This document shows positions 52,213 through 60,927 of a stretch of 64,000 nucleotides of DNA, piece after piece (position 1 is the stretch's first letter; each line of letters starts with the position of its first letter). Source of the stretch: Thauera carbonicopians. Lineage in GTDB: Bacteria; Pseudomonadota; Gammaproteobacteria; Burkholderiales; Rhodocyclaceae. Below the pieces are notes generated by a model, which searched no databases, was not told the DNA's origin, and saw only the letters and a list, made by a program, of their open reading frames with translations. Position numbers and translations under genes: made by a program. Where the stretch lies: the NCBI RefSeq assembly GCF_025699485.1, contig NZ_JANUXN010000001.1:456877-520876 (forward strand), read 5' to 3'.

Positions 52213-54402
52213 TCATGCTCCCATCGACTGCCGCACGGGAGACGGGATGCCGAATGCCTGCTCGAACTCCAGTACCGGCAGCGGGCGGGCGAACAGATAG
52301 CCCTGGCCCTGCATGCACCCCGCTTCGATCAGCGCGGCACGCTGTTCGGCCGTCTCCACGCCTTCGGCGATCGTCTCCAGCGAAAAGACGCTGGCCATGT
52401 CCAGCACGGCATTGATGACGGCCCGGTCCTGTGGGGATTCCAGCATGCCCTGGACGAACGAGCGGTCGATCTTGATGCGGCTCAGTGGGTAGCGCTTGAG
52501 CAGGCTGAGCGAGGCGTAGCCCGTGCCGAAATCGTCGAATGCCACGCCGACGCCGCAATCGCGCAGGCGTCGCAGGGATTCGAGCGCCTGCTCATCGTGA
52601 TCAAGCACGATGTTCTCGGTGATCTCCAGCTCCAGGGCCTGTGCTGGCAGCCCATGCCGCTCCAGCGTGTCCACCACGCAGGAAGCCAGGTCGTTGACGC
52701 GGAACTGCGCACCGAACAAATTGACGCCCATGCGGAAATCGGTCAGCCCGACCCGCCGCCACCGGGCAAGCTGGGCGCATGCCTCATCCAGTATCCACGC
52801 CCCCGTGGTCGCCGCCAGCGGCCCCTGTTCCAGCGCAGGCAGGAAGGCCGCCGGGGAGAGCAGCCCGCGCTGCGGATGCCACCAGCGGATGAGGGCTTCT
52901 GCGCCGACCAGCACACCGTCGGACAGGCGGACCTGGGGCTGATAGAAGAGCACGAATTCACCGGCCTGTACCGCGCGGTGCAGTTCCAGCCCATACAGAT
53001 GGCGCGCGACCGCCTCCATGCGCAGCGCCTGCACGAACACGAAGGACTGGGCGCCGCCCAGGCGTTTGGCCTGGAACAGGGCCAGGTCTGCGCTGCCGAT
53101 GAGCGCCACGGCTTCCTGCCCGTGCTGCGGCGTTACGGCGACGCCGCAGCTCGCCGTGACCCTGACCTCGTAGCCATCGACAGCGATGGCCTGCGACAGG
53201 CTACCGATCAGGGACTCTGCAAACTGCTGTGCCTGTCTGACGTCGGTGAGGTCCTCCAGCAGCACGGCGAATTCGTCGCCTCCGATCCGTGCGGCCAACC
53301 CGACCACCCCCACTCCTGCGTGCAACCGGTTTGCCACTTCGCACAGGATGCTGTCGCCCACCGCATGCCCCAGCGCATCATTGATGTTCTTGAAACCATC
53401 GAGGTCGAACATCAGCACCGCGCCGGGCCTGGCCGCCGTCAGCACATCCTCCACGGCCCGGTAAAAGCGCGCCCGGTTGGCGAGTCCGGTGAGCAGATCG
53501 GTGCTGGCCATCCGCTGCAGTTCCTCTTCCTTGCGCTTTTGCGCGGAGATGTCCTGCAGGTGGGCGTTGAATACCAGTTGCTCGCCGTCCCGCCAGCAGA
53601 AGAGCGCGAGCCCCAGCTCGAACTGGCTGCCGTCCTTGCGCAGGCCGTGGGCCGTTTTGGGCATGGCCACGCCATCAAAGGTGCCGGCCGCAACCGCGGT
53701 CTCGACCAGCGAATGGAACAGGGGCCGTTCGGCTTCGGGAATCAGCCTGTCCACCAGGCTACCCGGCCCCTCGTCGAGCGCATAGCCATGCAGGGCGGCA
53801 GCGGCCTGATTCCAGGCGACGATCCGGCGTTGAGCATCGAACCAGACCACCGCGGTCGGCGAATGGCGGGCAAACTCGTCGAACGACCGTCTGGCCTTTT
53901 CGGTGGAAATCTCCAGGCGGCGAAGCTCCAGCCGATCGACGGCCATCCTGGCGAGTTCGCGCAGGCGTTCGCAATCCTCGGCGGAAAAGTCCCGCGGCCG
54001 CCCGTCGATGACGCACAAGGCGCCAAGCGCATGTCCGTCGGGCGACATCAGCGGAATCCCCGCGTAGAACCGCAGGTTGGCAGGTCCGGTGACCAGGGGA
54101 TTGTCACGGAAACGCTCATCCAGCCGGGAGTCCTTCACCACCATGACGTCCTTCTGGTTGATCGCATGCGCACAGAAAGATACGTCGCGCCGCAGATCCA
54201 CCTCGCCGATCCCCGTGCTCGCGGCAAGGAACACGTGATCGCTGCCTATCATGTTGACCGCGGCTACCGGGGTGCCGAACATGCGGCTGGCAATCTGTAC
54301 GACCGGATCGAGCGTCGGCAAGGGCCGATCGCCGCTGAGGCCATAGTCCGCCAATGCGCGCAGGCGGTCGATTTCATCATGCGGAACAGTAGGACACTTC
54401 AT
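52213..54402 (-). CDS. GAF-PAS-GGDEF-EAL cyclic-di-GMP regulator
   Basis: The 729-residue soluble protein has a GAF sensor (about 20-165, DVSFCAHAINQKDVMVVKD), a PAS domain (about 175-295), a diguanylate cyclase domain with intact GGDEF (374-378) and a phosphodiesterase domain with intact EAL (502-504, GAEALIRW) and IAEGVET. No RxxD inhibitory site precedes GGDEF. Both catalytic motifs look active, so the net direction of cyclic-di-GMP change cannot be told. It lies alone between iron cassettes on the opposite strand, with no sign of co-transcription. Confidence 0.92.
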   Translation of the reverse strand: MKCPTVPHDEIDRLRALADYGLSGDRPLPTLDPVVQIASRMFGTPVAAVNMIGSDHVFLAASTGIGEVDLRRDVSFCAHAINQKDVMVVKDSRLDERFRDNPLVTGPANLRFYAGIPLMSPDGHALGALCVIDGRPRDFSAEDCERLRELARMAVDRLELRRLEISTEKARRSFDEFARHSPTAVVWFDAQRRIVAWNQAAAALHGYALDEGPGSLVDRLIPEAERPLFHSLVETAVAAGTFDGVAMPKTAHGLRKDGSQFELGLALFCWRDGEQLVFNAHLQDISAQKRKEEELQRMASTDLLTGLANRARFYRAVEDVLTAARPGAVLMFDLDGFKNINDALGHAVGDSILCEVANRLHAGVGVVGLAARIGGDEFAVLLEDLTDVRQAQQFAESLIGSLSQAIAVDGYEVRVTASCGVAVTPQHGQEAVALIGSADLALFQAKRLGGAQSFVFVQALRMEAVARHLYGLELHRAVQAGEFVLFYQPQVRLSDGVLVGAEALIRWWHPQRGLLSPAAFLPALEQGPLAATTGAWILDEACAQLARWRRVGLTDFRMGVNLFGAQFRVNDLASCVVDTLERHGLPAQALELEITENIVLDHDEQALESLRRLRDCGVGVAFDDFGTGYASLSLLKRYPLSRIKIDRSFVQGMLESPQDRAVINAVLDMASVFSLETIAEGVETAEQRAALIEAGCMQGQGYLFARPLPVLEFEQAFGIPSPVRQSMGA

Positions 54403-54602
54403 CGGACGTCTCCTATTGCAGTAACACTCCGTCCCGGCTCTCTCCTGCGGGAGGGGGAGGACTCCGGCATCACGATATCAATATAGCATCATCGAGGGCG
54501 ATCCGAGGTGCATGCCGTGCCCCTTTCTCCAACAGTCCGTGAACGCGTTATCGGCGGCAGCACAATGCCGGCAACATGTACGCGGACGGCCCTCGTCGCC
54601 CT

Positions 54603-54620
54603 CGTAGCGCCCACGCTACG
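54603..54620. repeat. Small inverted repeat at the end of the IS remnant
   Basis: CGTAGCG and CGCTACG form a 7-bp stem with a 4-base loop, immediately after the in-frame stop of the broken transposase. It could be a terminator or part of an element end. No target duplication was recognised. Confidence 0.3.
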
Positions 54621-54998
54621 TAACGCCTTGACGTTGCAAGACCGATAGTTCTTCCAGATGCAGCGCGCGAAAGTCGCTCAGCGTGCGATGGGCCGGGAAA
54701 TTGCCTGCCGCCAGTACCCGAAACGCCATGTCGTCGTGCAGACGCCGTGCCAACTGGCGCGAGGAAACACGCCCGTCGCGTAGCCATACGGCAACACCTC
54801 GACCGTCATCGCCGGATGGAACGGCTGGTTGCGCCGACCGCCCTTGCTATAGCGCGCGTGAAAGGCGGACAAATCAAGTGTGTCCACGGTATCGCTGATG
54901 AAATATGCCAAGTGGCCTTCGGACAGCCCCTCATCTGCAGAAGGCGGCGGCAGGTACGGCTGCGCAGGATGGTACGGAAGGTACGAGGCAGTCGTCAC
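54621..54998 (-). pseudogene. Broken IS transposase, N-terminal fragment (IS1182/IS5-like)
   Basis: The start reads as a transposase N-terminus (SYLPYHPAQPYLPPPSADEG, EGHLAYFISDTVDTLDLSAF, HARYSKGGRRNQPFHPAMTV, YGYATGV). The frame is then lost near 54770. In the next frame the protein continues as SSRQLARRLHDDMAFRVLAA, GNFPAHRTLSDFRALHLEEL and then stops. The match to this type of transposase is from memory, but the motif series is distinctive. Only about 120 of roughly 450 residues remain and the catalytic part is missing, so it is inactive. It marks past insertion between the iron cassettes. Confidence 0.75.
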
Positions 54999-55077
54999 CT
55001 ACAAAGGCTAACGGCTGTTTGTTCTGCCGCTCAGACTCCTTGCAAGCGTTTGACGCCTGTGCGCAAAAAAGCAAGAA

Positions 55078-55092
55078 TGAGAACGCTTCTCA
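55078..55092 (+). promoter_or_regulatory. Fur box upstream of sigma cassette 5
   Basis: TGAGAACGCTTCTCA is a perfect palindrome with a 3-base centre and a good Fur 7-1-7 match. It lies 57 bases before the sigma start. The same core occurs before the cassette 1 and cassette 6 sigma genes. Confidence 0.75.
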
Positions 55093-55149
55093 AAATTATC
55101 CATAGAGCTGCCTGGGCCAGGCGGCAATCCGCGCCTCACGGAGATTTGC

Positions 55150-55668
55150 ATGAACACCGCTGCGCTCGACTCCATCGACGCGCTCTACCGCAATCATCAT
55201 GGCTGGCTACGGGCCTGGTTGCGACGCAGGCTGGGTTGCAGCCACCAGGCTTCCGACCTGGCACACGATACCTTCGTCCGCCTGCTCAAAAACGAAACCC
55301 TGCCCCGCATCGAAGAACCGCGTGCCTATCTGACGACCGTCGCGCGCGGCGTCCTGGTCAACTGGTACCGGCGCCAGTCGCTCGAGCAGGCCTGGCTCGA
55401 CGCCCTTGCCGCCCAGCCCGAGGCGCTGGCGCCGTCCGAGGAAGAGCGCTACCTGATCCTCGATGCCTTGAACACACTCGATGCCCTGCTCGACGCGCTG
55501 CCGCCGCTGGTCAAGCGCAGCTTCCTGCTCGCCCAGGTGGCCGACTGCAAGTACGAGGACATCGCCACCGAACTCGGTATTTCGCTCCCCACCGTCAAGC
55601 GCTACGTGCGGCAGGCCTTCCGCCACTGCCTGCAGCACTTCGACGACATCATGATCGAACAGCCGTGA
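55150..55668 (+). CDS. FecI-type ECF sigma factor (cassette 5)
   Basis: The 172-residue sigma factor has region 2 (NHHGWLRAWLRRRLGC, SDLAHDTFVRLL) and region 4 (VKRSFLLAQVADCKYEDIAT, helix-turn-helix ELGISLPTVKRYVRQAF). The ATG has GGAG 6 bases upstream. Its stop overlaps the FecR gene start (GTGA). A palindromic Fur box lies upstream, so it should be made in iron-poor conditions and then be held by its FecR partner until the cassette 5 receptor is occupied. Confidence 0.91.
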   Translation: MNTAALDSIDALYRNHHGWLRAWLRRRLGCSHQASDLAHDTFVRLLKNETLPRIEEPRAYLTTVARGVLVNWYRRQSLEQAWLDALAAQPEALAPSEEERYLILDALNTLDALLDALPPLVKRSFLLAQVADCKYEDIATELGISLPTVKRYVRQAFRHCLQHFDDIMIEQP

Positions 55669-56645
55669 AACAGCGGGCCGCAGCGTCTCCCGTATCGGCC
55701 GAGGTGCTCGACGAGGCTGCCGACTGGCTGATGCTGATGCAGGAAGGCAGTGCCGACCGCCACGCCTTCGAACGATGGCGCTCGCTCAGCCCCGAGCACG
55801 GCCGCGCCTGGGAACGCGCCGAAGCCCTGCTCGGCAAGCTCGGCGCCCTGCCTCCGGCCCTGGCGCTGCCCGCGCTCGACCGTCCGCCGGCACGCGGACG
55901 CCGGGCCGTGCTGGCCAAGGCCGGCAAGCTGGCGATACTGCTGGTCTTGCTGCCCATCGGCTGGAGCGGCTGGCGCCTGCTCGAACGCAAGGGCGTGATG
56001 GCCGACTACCGCACTGCCGCGGGCGAACAGCGCGAGATCCTGCTGGAAGACGGTACGCAGCTCACGCTCAACACCGCCACCGCCATCGACGTGCGCTTCG
56101 GCAGCACCGCACGCAACATTCTGCTGCGCGCGGGTGAAATCCTCGTCCATACCGGGCACGACGATGCTGCCGAGCGCCCGCTGCACGTCATCACTCCGCA
56201 CGGCATCGCCACCCCGATCGGCACCCGCTTCAATGTCCGCCTCGGCGACACCGCCACCCACGTCGCCGTGCTCGAAGGCAAGGTGCACATCGCACCCGGC
56301 GGCAGCACGGCATCGCAGGTGCTGCTGGCTGGAGAACAGGCGAGCTTTGCACCGGGCACGCTCGGCCCGGTCGCCCCTGGCAGCGCCAACACCGCGGCCT
56401 GGACACGCGGCATGCTGATGGCGGACGACATGCCGCTCGGCGAACTGGTCGACGAACTGTCGCGCTACCGCAGCGGTGTGGTCCAATGCCACGACGCCGT
56501 CGCCGCCCTGCGCATCAGCGGCGCCTTCCCGGTCGGCAGCGCAGCCGCCACCGAGCGCTCGCTGGCCATGCTCGCCGATACCCTCCCGTTGGACATCCGC
56601 CGTCGCCTCGATGGCCTGTGGATCAGCATCGATCCACGCAACTGA
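55665..56645 (+). CDS. FecR-type anti-sigma factor (cassette 5)
   Basis: The 326-residue regulator starts at GTG overlapping the sigma stop (GTGA). A DUF4880 domain (about 12-55, LDEAADWLMLMQEGSADRHA, EHGRAWERAEALL) is followed by a membrane helix (about 86-104), the FecR domain (EDGTQLTLNTATAIDVRFG, HVITPHGIATPIGTRFNV) and the STN-like C-terminus (LGELVDELSRYRSGVV). The frame opens far upstream, but that part lies over the sigma gene and is a shadow. Confidence 0.88.
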   Translation: MKQRAAASPVSAEVLDEAADWLMLMQEGSADRHAFERWRSLSPEHGRAWERAEALLGKLGALPPALALPALDRPPARGRRAVLAKAGKLAILLVLLPIGWSGWRLLERKGVMADYRTAAGEQREILLEDGTQLTLNTATAIDVRFGSTARNILLRAGEILVHTGHDDAAERPLHVITPHGIATPIGTRFNVRLGDTATHVAVLEGKVHIAPGGSTASQVLLAGEQASFAPGTLGPVAPGSANTAAWTRGMLMADDMPLGELVDELSRYRSGVVQCHDAVAALRISGAFPVGSAAATERSLAMLADTLPLDIRRRLDGLWISIDPRN

Positions 56646-56728
56646 AATTTTTTCAGGTGTGCTGATACTTTTCGCCGCCGTCGGCTGGCAAGCAGGTTGA
56701 AACCCGTTTGCCACCCGAGGAAACACGC

Positions 56729-59143
56729 ATGTACGCACGCACCCGCAAGCTTGCCCCCACCGCACTCCAGCTCGCCTTGAGCGCAGGCTTGCTGAGCCTG
56801 ACCCTGAACGGTCCTGCGCTCGCGCAGGGCACGCCTCCGGCCCGGACTGCAGCCCAATCCTTCGACATTCCCCCAGGCCCGCTGGGCCGCAGCCTCGCAA
56901 GTTTTGCCACCCGCGCGGGCATCGCTCTCGCCTTCGACCCCGCCATCACCGACGGACTGCAGAGCCCTGGCCTGCGCGGCATGCACACCACCAGCCAGGC
57001 GCTCGACCGCCTGCTCGCCGGCAGCGGACTGGAAGCCGTACTGCGCGGCGATGGCAGCTACACGCTGCGCCGCCGCAGCACCGGGGATACCGCGCTGGCA
57101 CCGGTCACGGTCACTGCGGCCGCCGACGGCAGCGGCGCCACCGAGGGCACGGGCAGCTATACGCAGACCGGCCCCAGCGCCACGGCCACCGGCCTCGCGC
57201 TGAGCCTGCGCGAGACGCCGCAGTCGGTCACGGTGATGACGCGCCAGCGCATGGACGATTTCAAGCTGGAAACGCTTACCGACGCGCTGGAACAAACGCC
57301 CGGCGTCATGGTGAGCCATCAGAACGAGATGACCACCTTCAACGTACGCGGCTCGGCGGTAAACCTGCAAACCGACGGCAACCGCCGGTTCTCCAATGGC
57401 TGGGGATGGAACAGCCACATCGTGCACTCGCTGGACGATCTGGCGGAAATCGACCGCATCGAAGTGCTCAAGGGCTCTTCGGGCCTGATCAATGGCGATG
57501 GTGCCTATGGGGCCACCGTCAATCTGATCCGCAAACGCCCCACGCGCGAATTCCAGGCCAGTGCCACGGTCGGCGCCGGCCGTTGGGACACCTATCGTCT
57601 CGACGCCGACATCGCCGGCCCGCTCAACGCCGACGCCAGTTTGCGCGGCCGCCTGGTTGCCGCGCGTAAGGATGCAGAATCATTCAACGGCAAGCAGAAC
57701 GACAGCTCGATGCTGTACGGCACGCTGGAATACGATCTGACCTCATCCACCCTGTTGAGCGCCGGCCTTACCTGGCGCCAACGCGAACTGCGGGGCGCAG
57801 CCGGCACGACGCCGATCCAGGCTTTCGATGGCAACGGCAACGCGGTGCCGCGCATGGCGCGCGACTACAACATCGGCGCCGATTGGGCAGGTTATGAGCA
57901 GGATTCGCTCAACGCCTTTGCGCGCCTGGAGCACCGCTTCGCCAACGGCTGGACAGGCAAGCTCCAGGTGGCTCACGAAGGCATCGAGACACCCAAGATG
58001 CGCATCGGCTCGCTGCGCTACGCATTGCCCGCGGTGACCGCCCAGTACGGCATCTACAAGGACATCGAATCGCGCGATCAAAGCGTCATCCTCGACCTGC
58101 AAGGTCCTTTCGAACTGTTCGGACGGGAGCATCAATTGCTGTTCGGTGCCGGCGCCTCTCGCCACCGCACGACGCTGCTCCGTGCCGGTCTTCCCAATGT
58201 CGTGCTGCCCGGCGGCGATTACGGCCAAGGCGGCGGCATCGTGCCGGAACCAGGCGGCACGCCAACGTATTCCGACGATTACTTCAGCAGCGAACGCCGC
58301 TACGTCTATGCCGCCAGCCGCTTCTCGCTGGCCGACCCGGTCAAGCTGATCGTCGGCGCGCGAGCCAGCGATTACAAGCAGAAGGACGTCACCGACATCG
58401 GCTGGTACAACTACGACATGCGCGAAAGCGGCGTCGTCACCCCATACGCCGGGCTGGTGGTGGACGTGTCGAAGGACATCTCCCTCTATGCCAGCTACGC
58501 CAGCATCTTCAAGCCGCAAAGCGCCAAGGATGCGAGCGAGCGCACCCTGGCCCCGGAAGAAGGGCTGACCTACGAGCTCGGCGCCAAGGGCGAATTCTTC
58601 GACAAGCGCCTCAACGCCAGTGTCAGCTACTTCTGGATGCGCACCGACAACACGGCCGAGGAGGTCGGCCTCAACGACCGCGGAGAATCCATCTACAAGG
58701 CGGTCATGGGCGCCATCCGGCGCGGCTACGAAGTGGAACTCTCCGGCGAACTGGCGCGCAACTGGCAGGCCCAGGGCAGCTACGTGCAGCACAGCAGCGA
58801 CCTGGACAGTTCCAGCGCCACGCCCAAGCACCAATTCAAGCTCGGCAGTACCTACCGCTTCGCCGACGGCACGCTGCGCGGCCTGACGGTGGGCGCCGCC
58901 GCGCGCTGGCAAAGCGAAATTTCCGTCCAGCGCGGCAATGCCAGGCTCGCCCAGGATACCTACTGGCTGCTCGATTTGATGGCGCGTTACCAGGTCGACG
59001 ACAAGCTGAGCATCAGCGCCAACATCAACAACGCACTGGACGAAAAGTATTTCGCCGGTGTCACCAATTTCAACGCTCAAGGGCTGTTCTACACCTGGGG
59101 AGCACCGCGCAGCTTCAACGTCAGCATGCGCTACGACTTCTGA
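56729..59143 (+). CDS. TonB-dependent siderophore receptor with STN domain (cassette 5)
   Basis: The 804-residue receptor has a signal peptide (ending PALAQ), an STN domain (about 40-112, QSFDIPPGPLGRSLASFATR), a plug (SLRETPQSVTVMTRQRMDDF to GAYGATVNLIRKRP) and a barrel ending in VSMRYDF. I chose ATG 56729 (GAGG about 9 bases upstream) over an in-frame start seven codons earlier. It lacks the paired-Cys loop of the other siderophore receptors here. The substrate is unknown. Confidence 0.92.
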   Translation: MYARTRKLAPTALQLALSAGLLSLTLNGPALAQGTPPARTAAQSFDIPPGPLGRSLASFATRAGIALAFDPAITDGLQSPGLRGMHTTSQALDRLLAGSGLEAVLRGDGSYTLRRRSTGDTALAPVTVTAAADGSGATEGTGSYTQTGPSATATGLALSLRETPQSVTVMTRQRMDDFKLETLTDALEQTPGVMVSHQNEMTTFNVRGSAVNLQTDGNRRFSNGWGWNSHIVHSLDDLAEIDRIEVLKGSSGLINGDGAYGATVNLIRKRPTREFQASATVGAGRWDTYRLDADIAGPLNADASLRGRLVAARKDAESFNGKQNDSSMLYGTLEYDLTSSTLLSAGLTWRQRELRGAAGTTPIQAFDGNGNAVPRMARDYNIGADWAGYEQDSLNAFARLEHRFANGWTGKLQVAHEGIETPKMRIGSLRYALPAVTAQYGIYKDIESRDQSVILDLQGPFELFGREHQLLFGAGASRHRTTLLRAGLPNVVLPGGDYGQGGGIVPEPGGTPTYSDDYFSSERRYVYAASRFSLADPVKLIVGARASDYKQKDVTDIGWYNYDMRESGVVTPYAGLVVDVSKDISLYASYASIFKPQSAKDASERTLAPEEGLTYELGAKGEFFDKRLNASVSYFWMRTDNTAEEVGLNDRGESIYKAVMGAIRRGYEVELSGELARNWQAQGSYVQHSSDLDSSSATPKHQFKLGSTYRFADGTLRGLTVGAAARWQSEISVQRGNARLAQDTYWLLDLMARYQVDDKLSISANINNALDEKYFAGVTNFNAQGLFYTWGAPRSFNVSMRYDF

Positions 59144-59277
59144 CCCACAAGCAGATCGCGTGCCCCTACGGGGCACCGTGCAGCTTGTCGGCACGCCGGT
59201 TCCGCGGCCCGCCGGCAGCCTGTGGTCGAGCCGCCATCCCCCACGATCCTTGACGGGTCGATCCGTGCCCAGGAGAA

Positions 59278-59292
59278 TAAGAACGCTTCTCG
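59278..59292 (+). promoter_or_regulatory. Fur-box-like palindrome upstream of sigma cassette 6
   Basis: TAAGAACGCTTCTCG shares the AAGAACGCTTCTC core with the cassette 5 box. It lies 66 bases before the sigma start. The outer positions are less symmetrical than in cassette 5. Confidence 0.6.
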
Positions 59293-59358
59293 ATATCAAC
59301 ACAATCTGAAGATCGCCCTGCTGGACAGCCAGCTGACACCGTTTTCGCAGAGCATTCC

Positions 59359-59862
59359 GTGTCCATCGCCCCAGTCCAGCCCGTTGCCGATCTGTACGCC
59401 GACCACCATCACTGGCTGCATGTGTGGCTGCGCAAGAAGCTGGGCTGCTCGGAGCATGCGGCCGACCTCGCCCACGACACCTTTCTACGCCTGCTCGATC
59501 GCGATGAACCGGTCGAGCTGCGCGAACCGCGCGCCTTTCTGACCACCATCGCCAAGGGGCTGGTTGCCAACCACTTCCGCCGCCAGAAAATTGAGCGCGC
59601 CTGGCTCGAAACCCTGGCGCTGCAACCCGAAGCGGAAGCGTCGTCACCCGAAACGCGCGCACTGATCGTGGAAACGCTGGTGGAGATCGACCGCCGCCTG
59701 GACACGCTTGCGCCGCTGGTCAGGCGCGTCTTCCTGCTGTCGCAGATCGACGGCCTGCCTCAGGCCGAAATCGCCGCCGCGCTCGGCATTTCCGTGCCCA
59801 CAGTCAAACGCTACCTCGCGAAGGCACTGGTCGCCTGCTGCTTTGGCGATGATGCACGATAA
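59359..59862 (+). CDS. FecI-type ECF sigma factor (cassette 6)
   Basis: The 167-residue sigma factor has region 2 (DHHHWLHVWLRKKLGC, AADLAHDTFLRLL) and region 4 (VRRVFLLSQIDGLPQAEIAA, helix-turn-helix ALGISVPTVKRYLAKAL). It starts at GTG (AGAG upstream, 6-base gap), in the same frame position as cassettes 2 and 3. It overlaps the following FecR gene by about 14 bases. It should drive the receptor gene of its own cassette. Confidence 0.9.
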   Translation: MSIAPVQPVADLYADHHHWLHVWLRKKLGCSEHAADLAHDTFLRLLDRDEPVELREPRAFLTTIAKGLVANHFRRQKIERAWLETLALQPEAEASSPETRALIVETLVEIDRRLDTLAPLVRRVFLLSQIDGLPQAEIAAALGISVPTVKRYLAKALVACCFGDDAR

Positions 59863-60832
59863 GGCCGCCACCAGCCGGGATGCCATCCGCCACCAGGCGG
59901 CGCTCTGGTTCATCGAGCTGCAATCCGATGGCAACAATGCCGAATTGCGCGCCCGCTGGCAGACTTGGTACGAGGCTGCACCCGAGCACCGCGAAGCCTG
60001 GAGCCGCCTCGAAGCCTTCGGCAACAGCCTGGGCCAGATTCCGCCGCAAGTGGCGCGCAGCGCACTCGCGCCATCGGGCGGCAGCCGGCGGCGGGCGCTG
60101 AAGGCGTTCGGTGTGCTGCTGGCCGTGGGTGGCACGGCCTGGCTCGCCCGCGAATCGACACAGCAGTTGCCCATCCTGCTGGCGGAGCATCGCACCGGGT
60201 CGGGCGAGCGCCGCGAAATCGAGCTGAGCGATGGCAGCCGGATCCATCTCAACGTCGACACCGCGCTCGATATTCGATTCGATGCGCAGGAGCGCCGGCT
60301 GGTGCTGCATTCCGGCGAAATCCACATCGTCACGGCCAAGGACACGGCTCGCCCCTTCTTCGTCGACACGCCTCACGGCCGTGCCCGCGCCATCGGCACG
60401 CGCTACACCGTGCGCAGCGATGCCACGACCGGCGATCACACCCAGGTGGCAGTCCTTGAAGGACAGGTCGCGCTCGAGCCGGCACGAGCGCACGAAAGCG
60501 GACGGCTCCTGCTTTCGGCTGGCCGGCAAGCGCGCTTCTCCACGCACGAGGTGGCGCCCCCTGCTTCCGTCCGCGCGTCGGACGCCGCCTGGACGCGCGG
60601 CATCCTCGTTGCCGAAGACCAGCCCTTGCCTGCATTCATTGCCGAACTTGCACGGCTCAGCGGCCAGCCCCTGCACTGCGATCCCGCGCTGGATGGGCTC
60701 AAGGTCAGCGGCACCTATCCGCTGGCCGACCCGCAAGCCATCCTGCAACTGCTCGCCCGCGCCCTGCCCATCCGCATCGAGCAGCAGCGGCGCTGGTGGG
60801 GCGGCAGCCGGACGAACATCCATCCGGCCTGA
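59849..60832 (+). CDS. FecR-type anti-sigma factor (cassette 6)
   Basis: The 327-residue regulator has a DUF4880 domain (about 10-58, IRHQAALWFIELQSDGNNAE, EHREAWSRLEAFG), a membrane helix (about 84-100), the FecR domain (SDGSRIHLNVDTALDIRFDA, RPFFVDTPHGRARAIGTRYT) and an STN-like end. Adjacent ATGs at 59849 and 59852 are both possible. It overlaps the sigma gene and is followed after 95 bases by the receptor gene. Confidence 0.88.
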   Translation: MMHDKAATSRDAIRHQAALWFIELQSDGNNAELRARWQTWYEAAPEHREAWSRLEAFGNSLGQIPPQVARSALAPSGGSRRRALKAFGVLLAVGGTAWLARESTQQLPILLAEHRTGSGERREIELSDGSRIHLNVDTALDIRFDAQERRLVLHSGEIHIVTAKDTARPFFVDTPHGRARAIGTRYTVRSDATTGDHTQVAVLEGQVALEPARAHESGRLLLSAGRQARFSTHEVAPPASVRASDAAWTRGILVAEDQPLPAFIAELARLSGQPLHCDPALDGLKVSGTYPLADPQAILQLLARALPIRIEQQRRWWGGSRTNIHPA

Positions 60833-60927
60833 AGAAAAAATTTCGGCCGACCTGATCCCGATTCGTTTTTCGCGGGGCATGGATAGGGAGAACCCCTCGT
60901 TTTCCGCCATCCACGAAGAGGCCTTCC

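Noticed and set aside
52135..54486. Rightward 783-codon frame opposite the GGDEF-EAL gene
   Set aside because: It covers a gene with intact catalytic motifs on the other strand and has no protein-like features.
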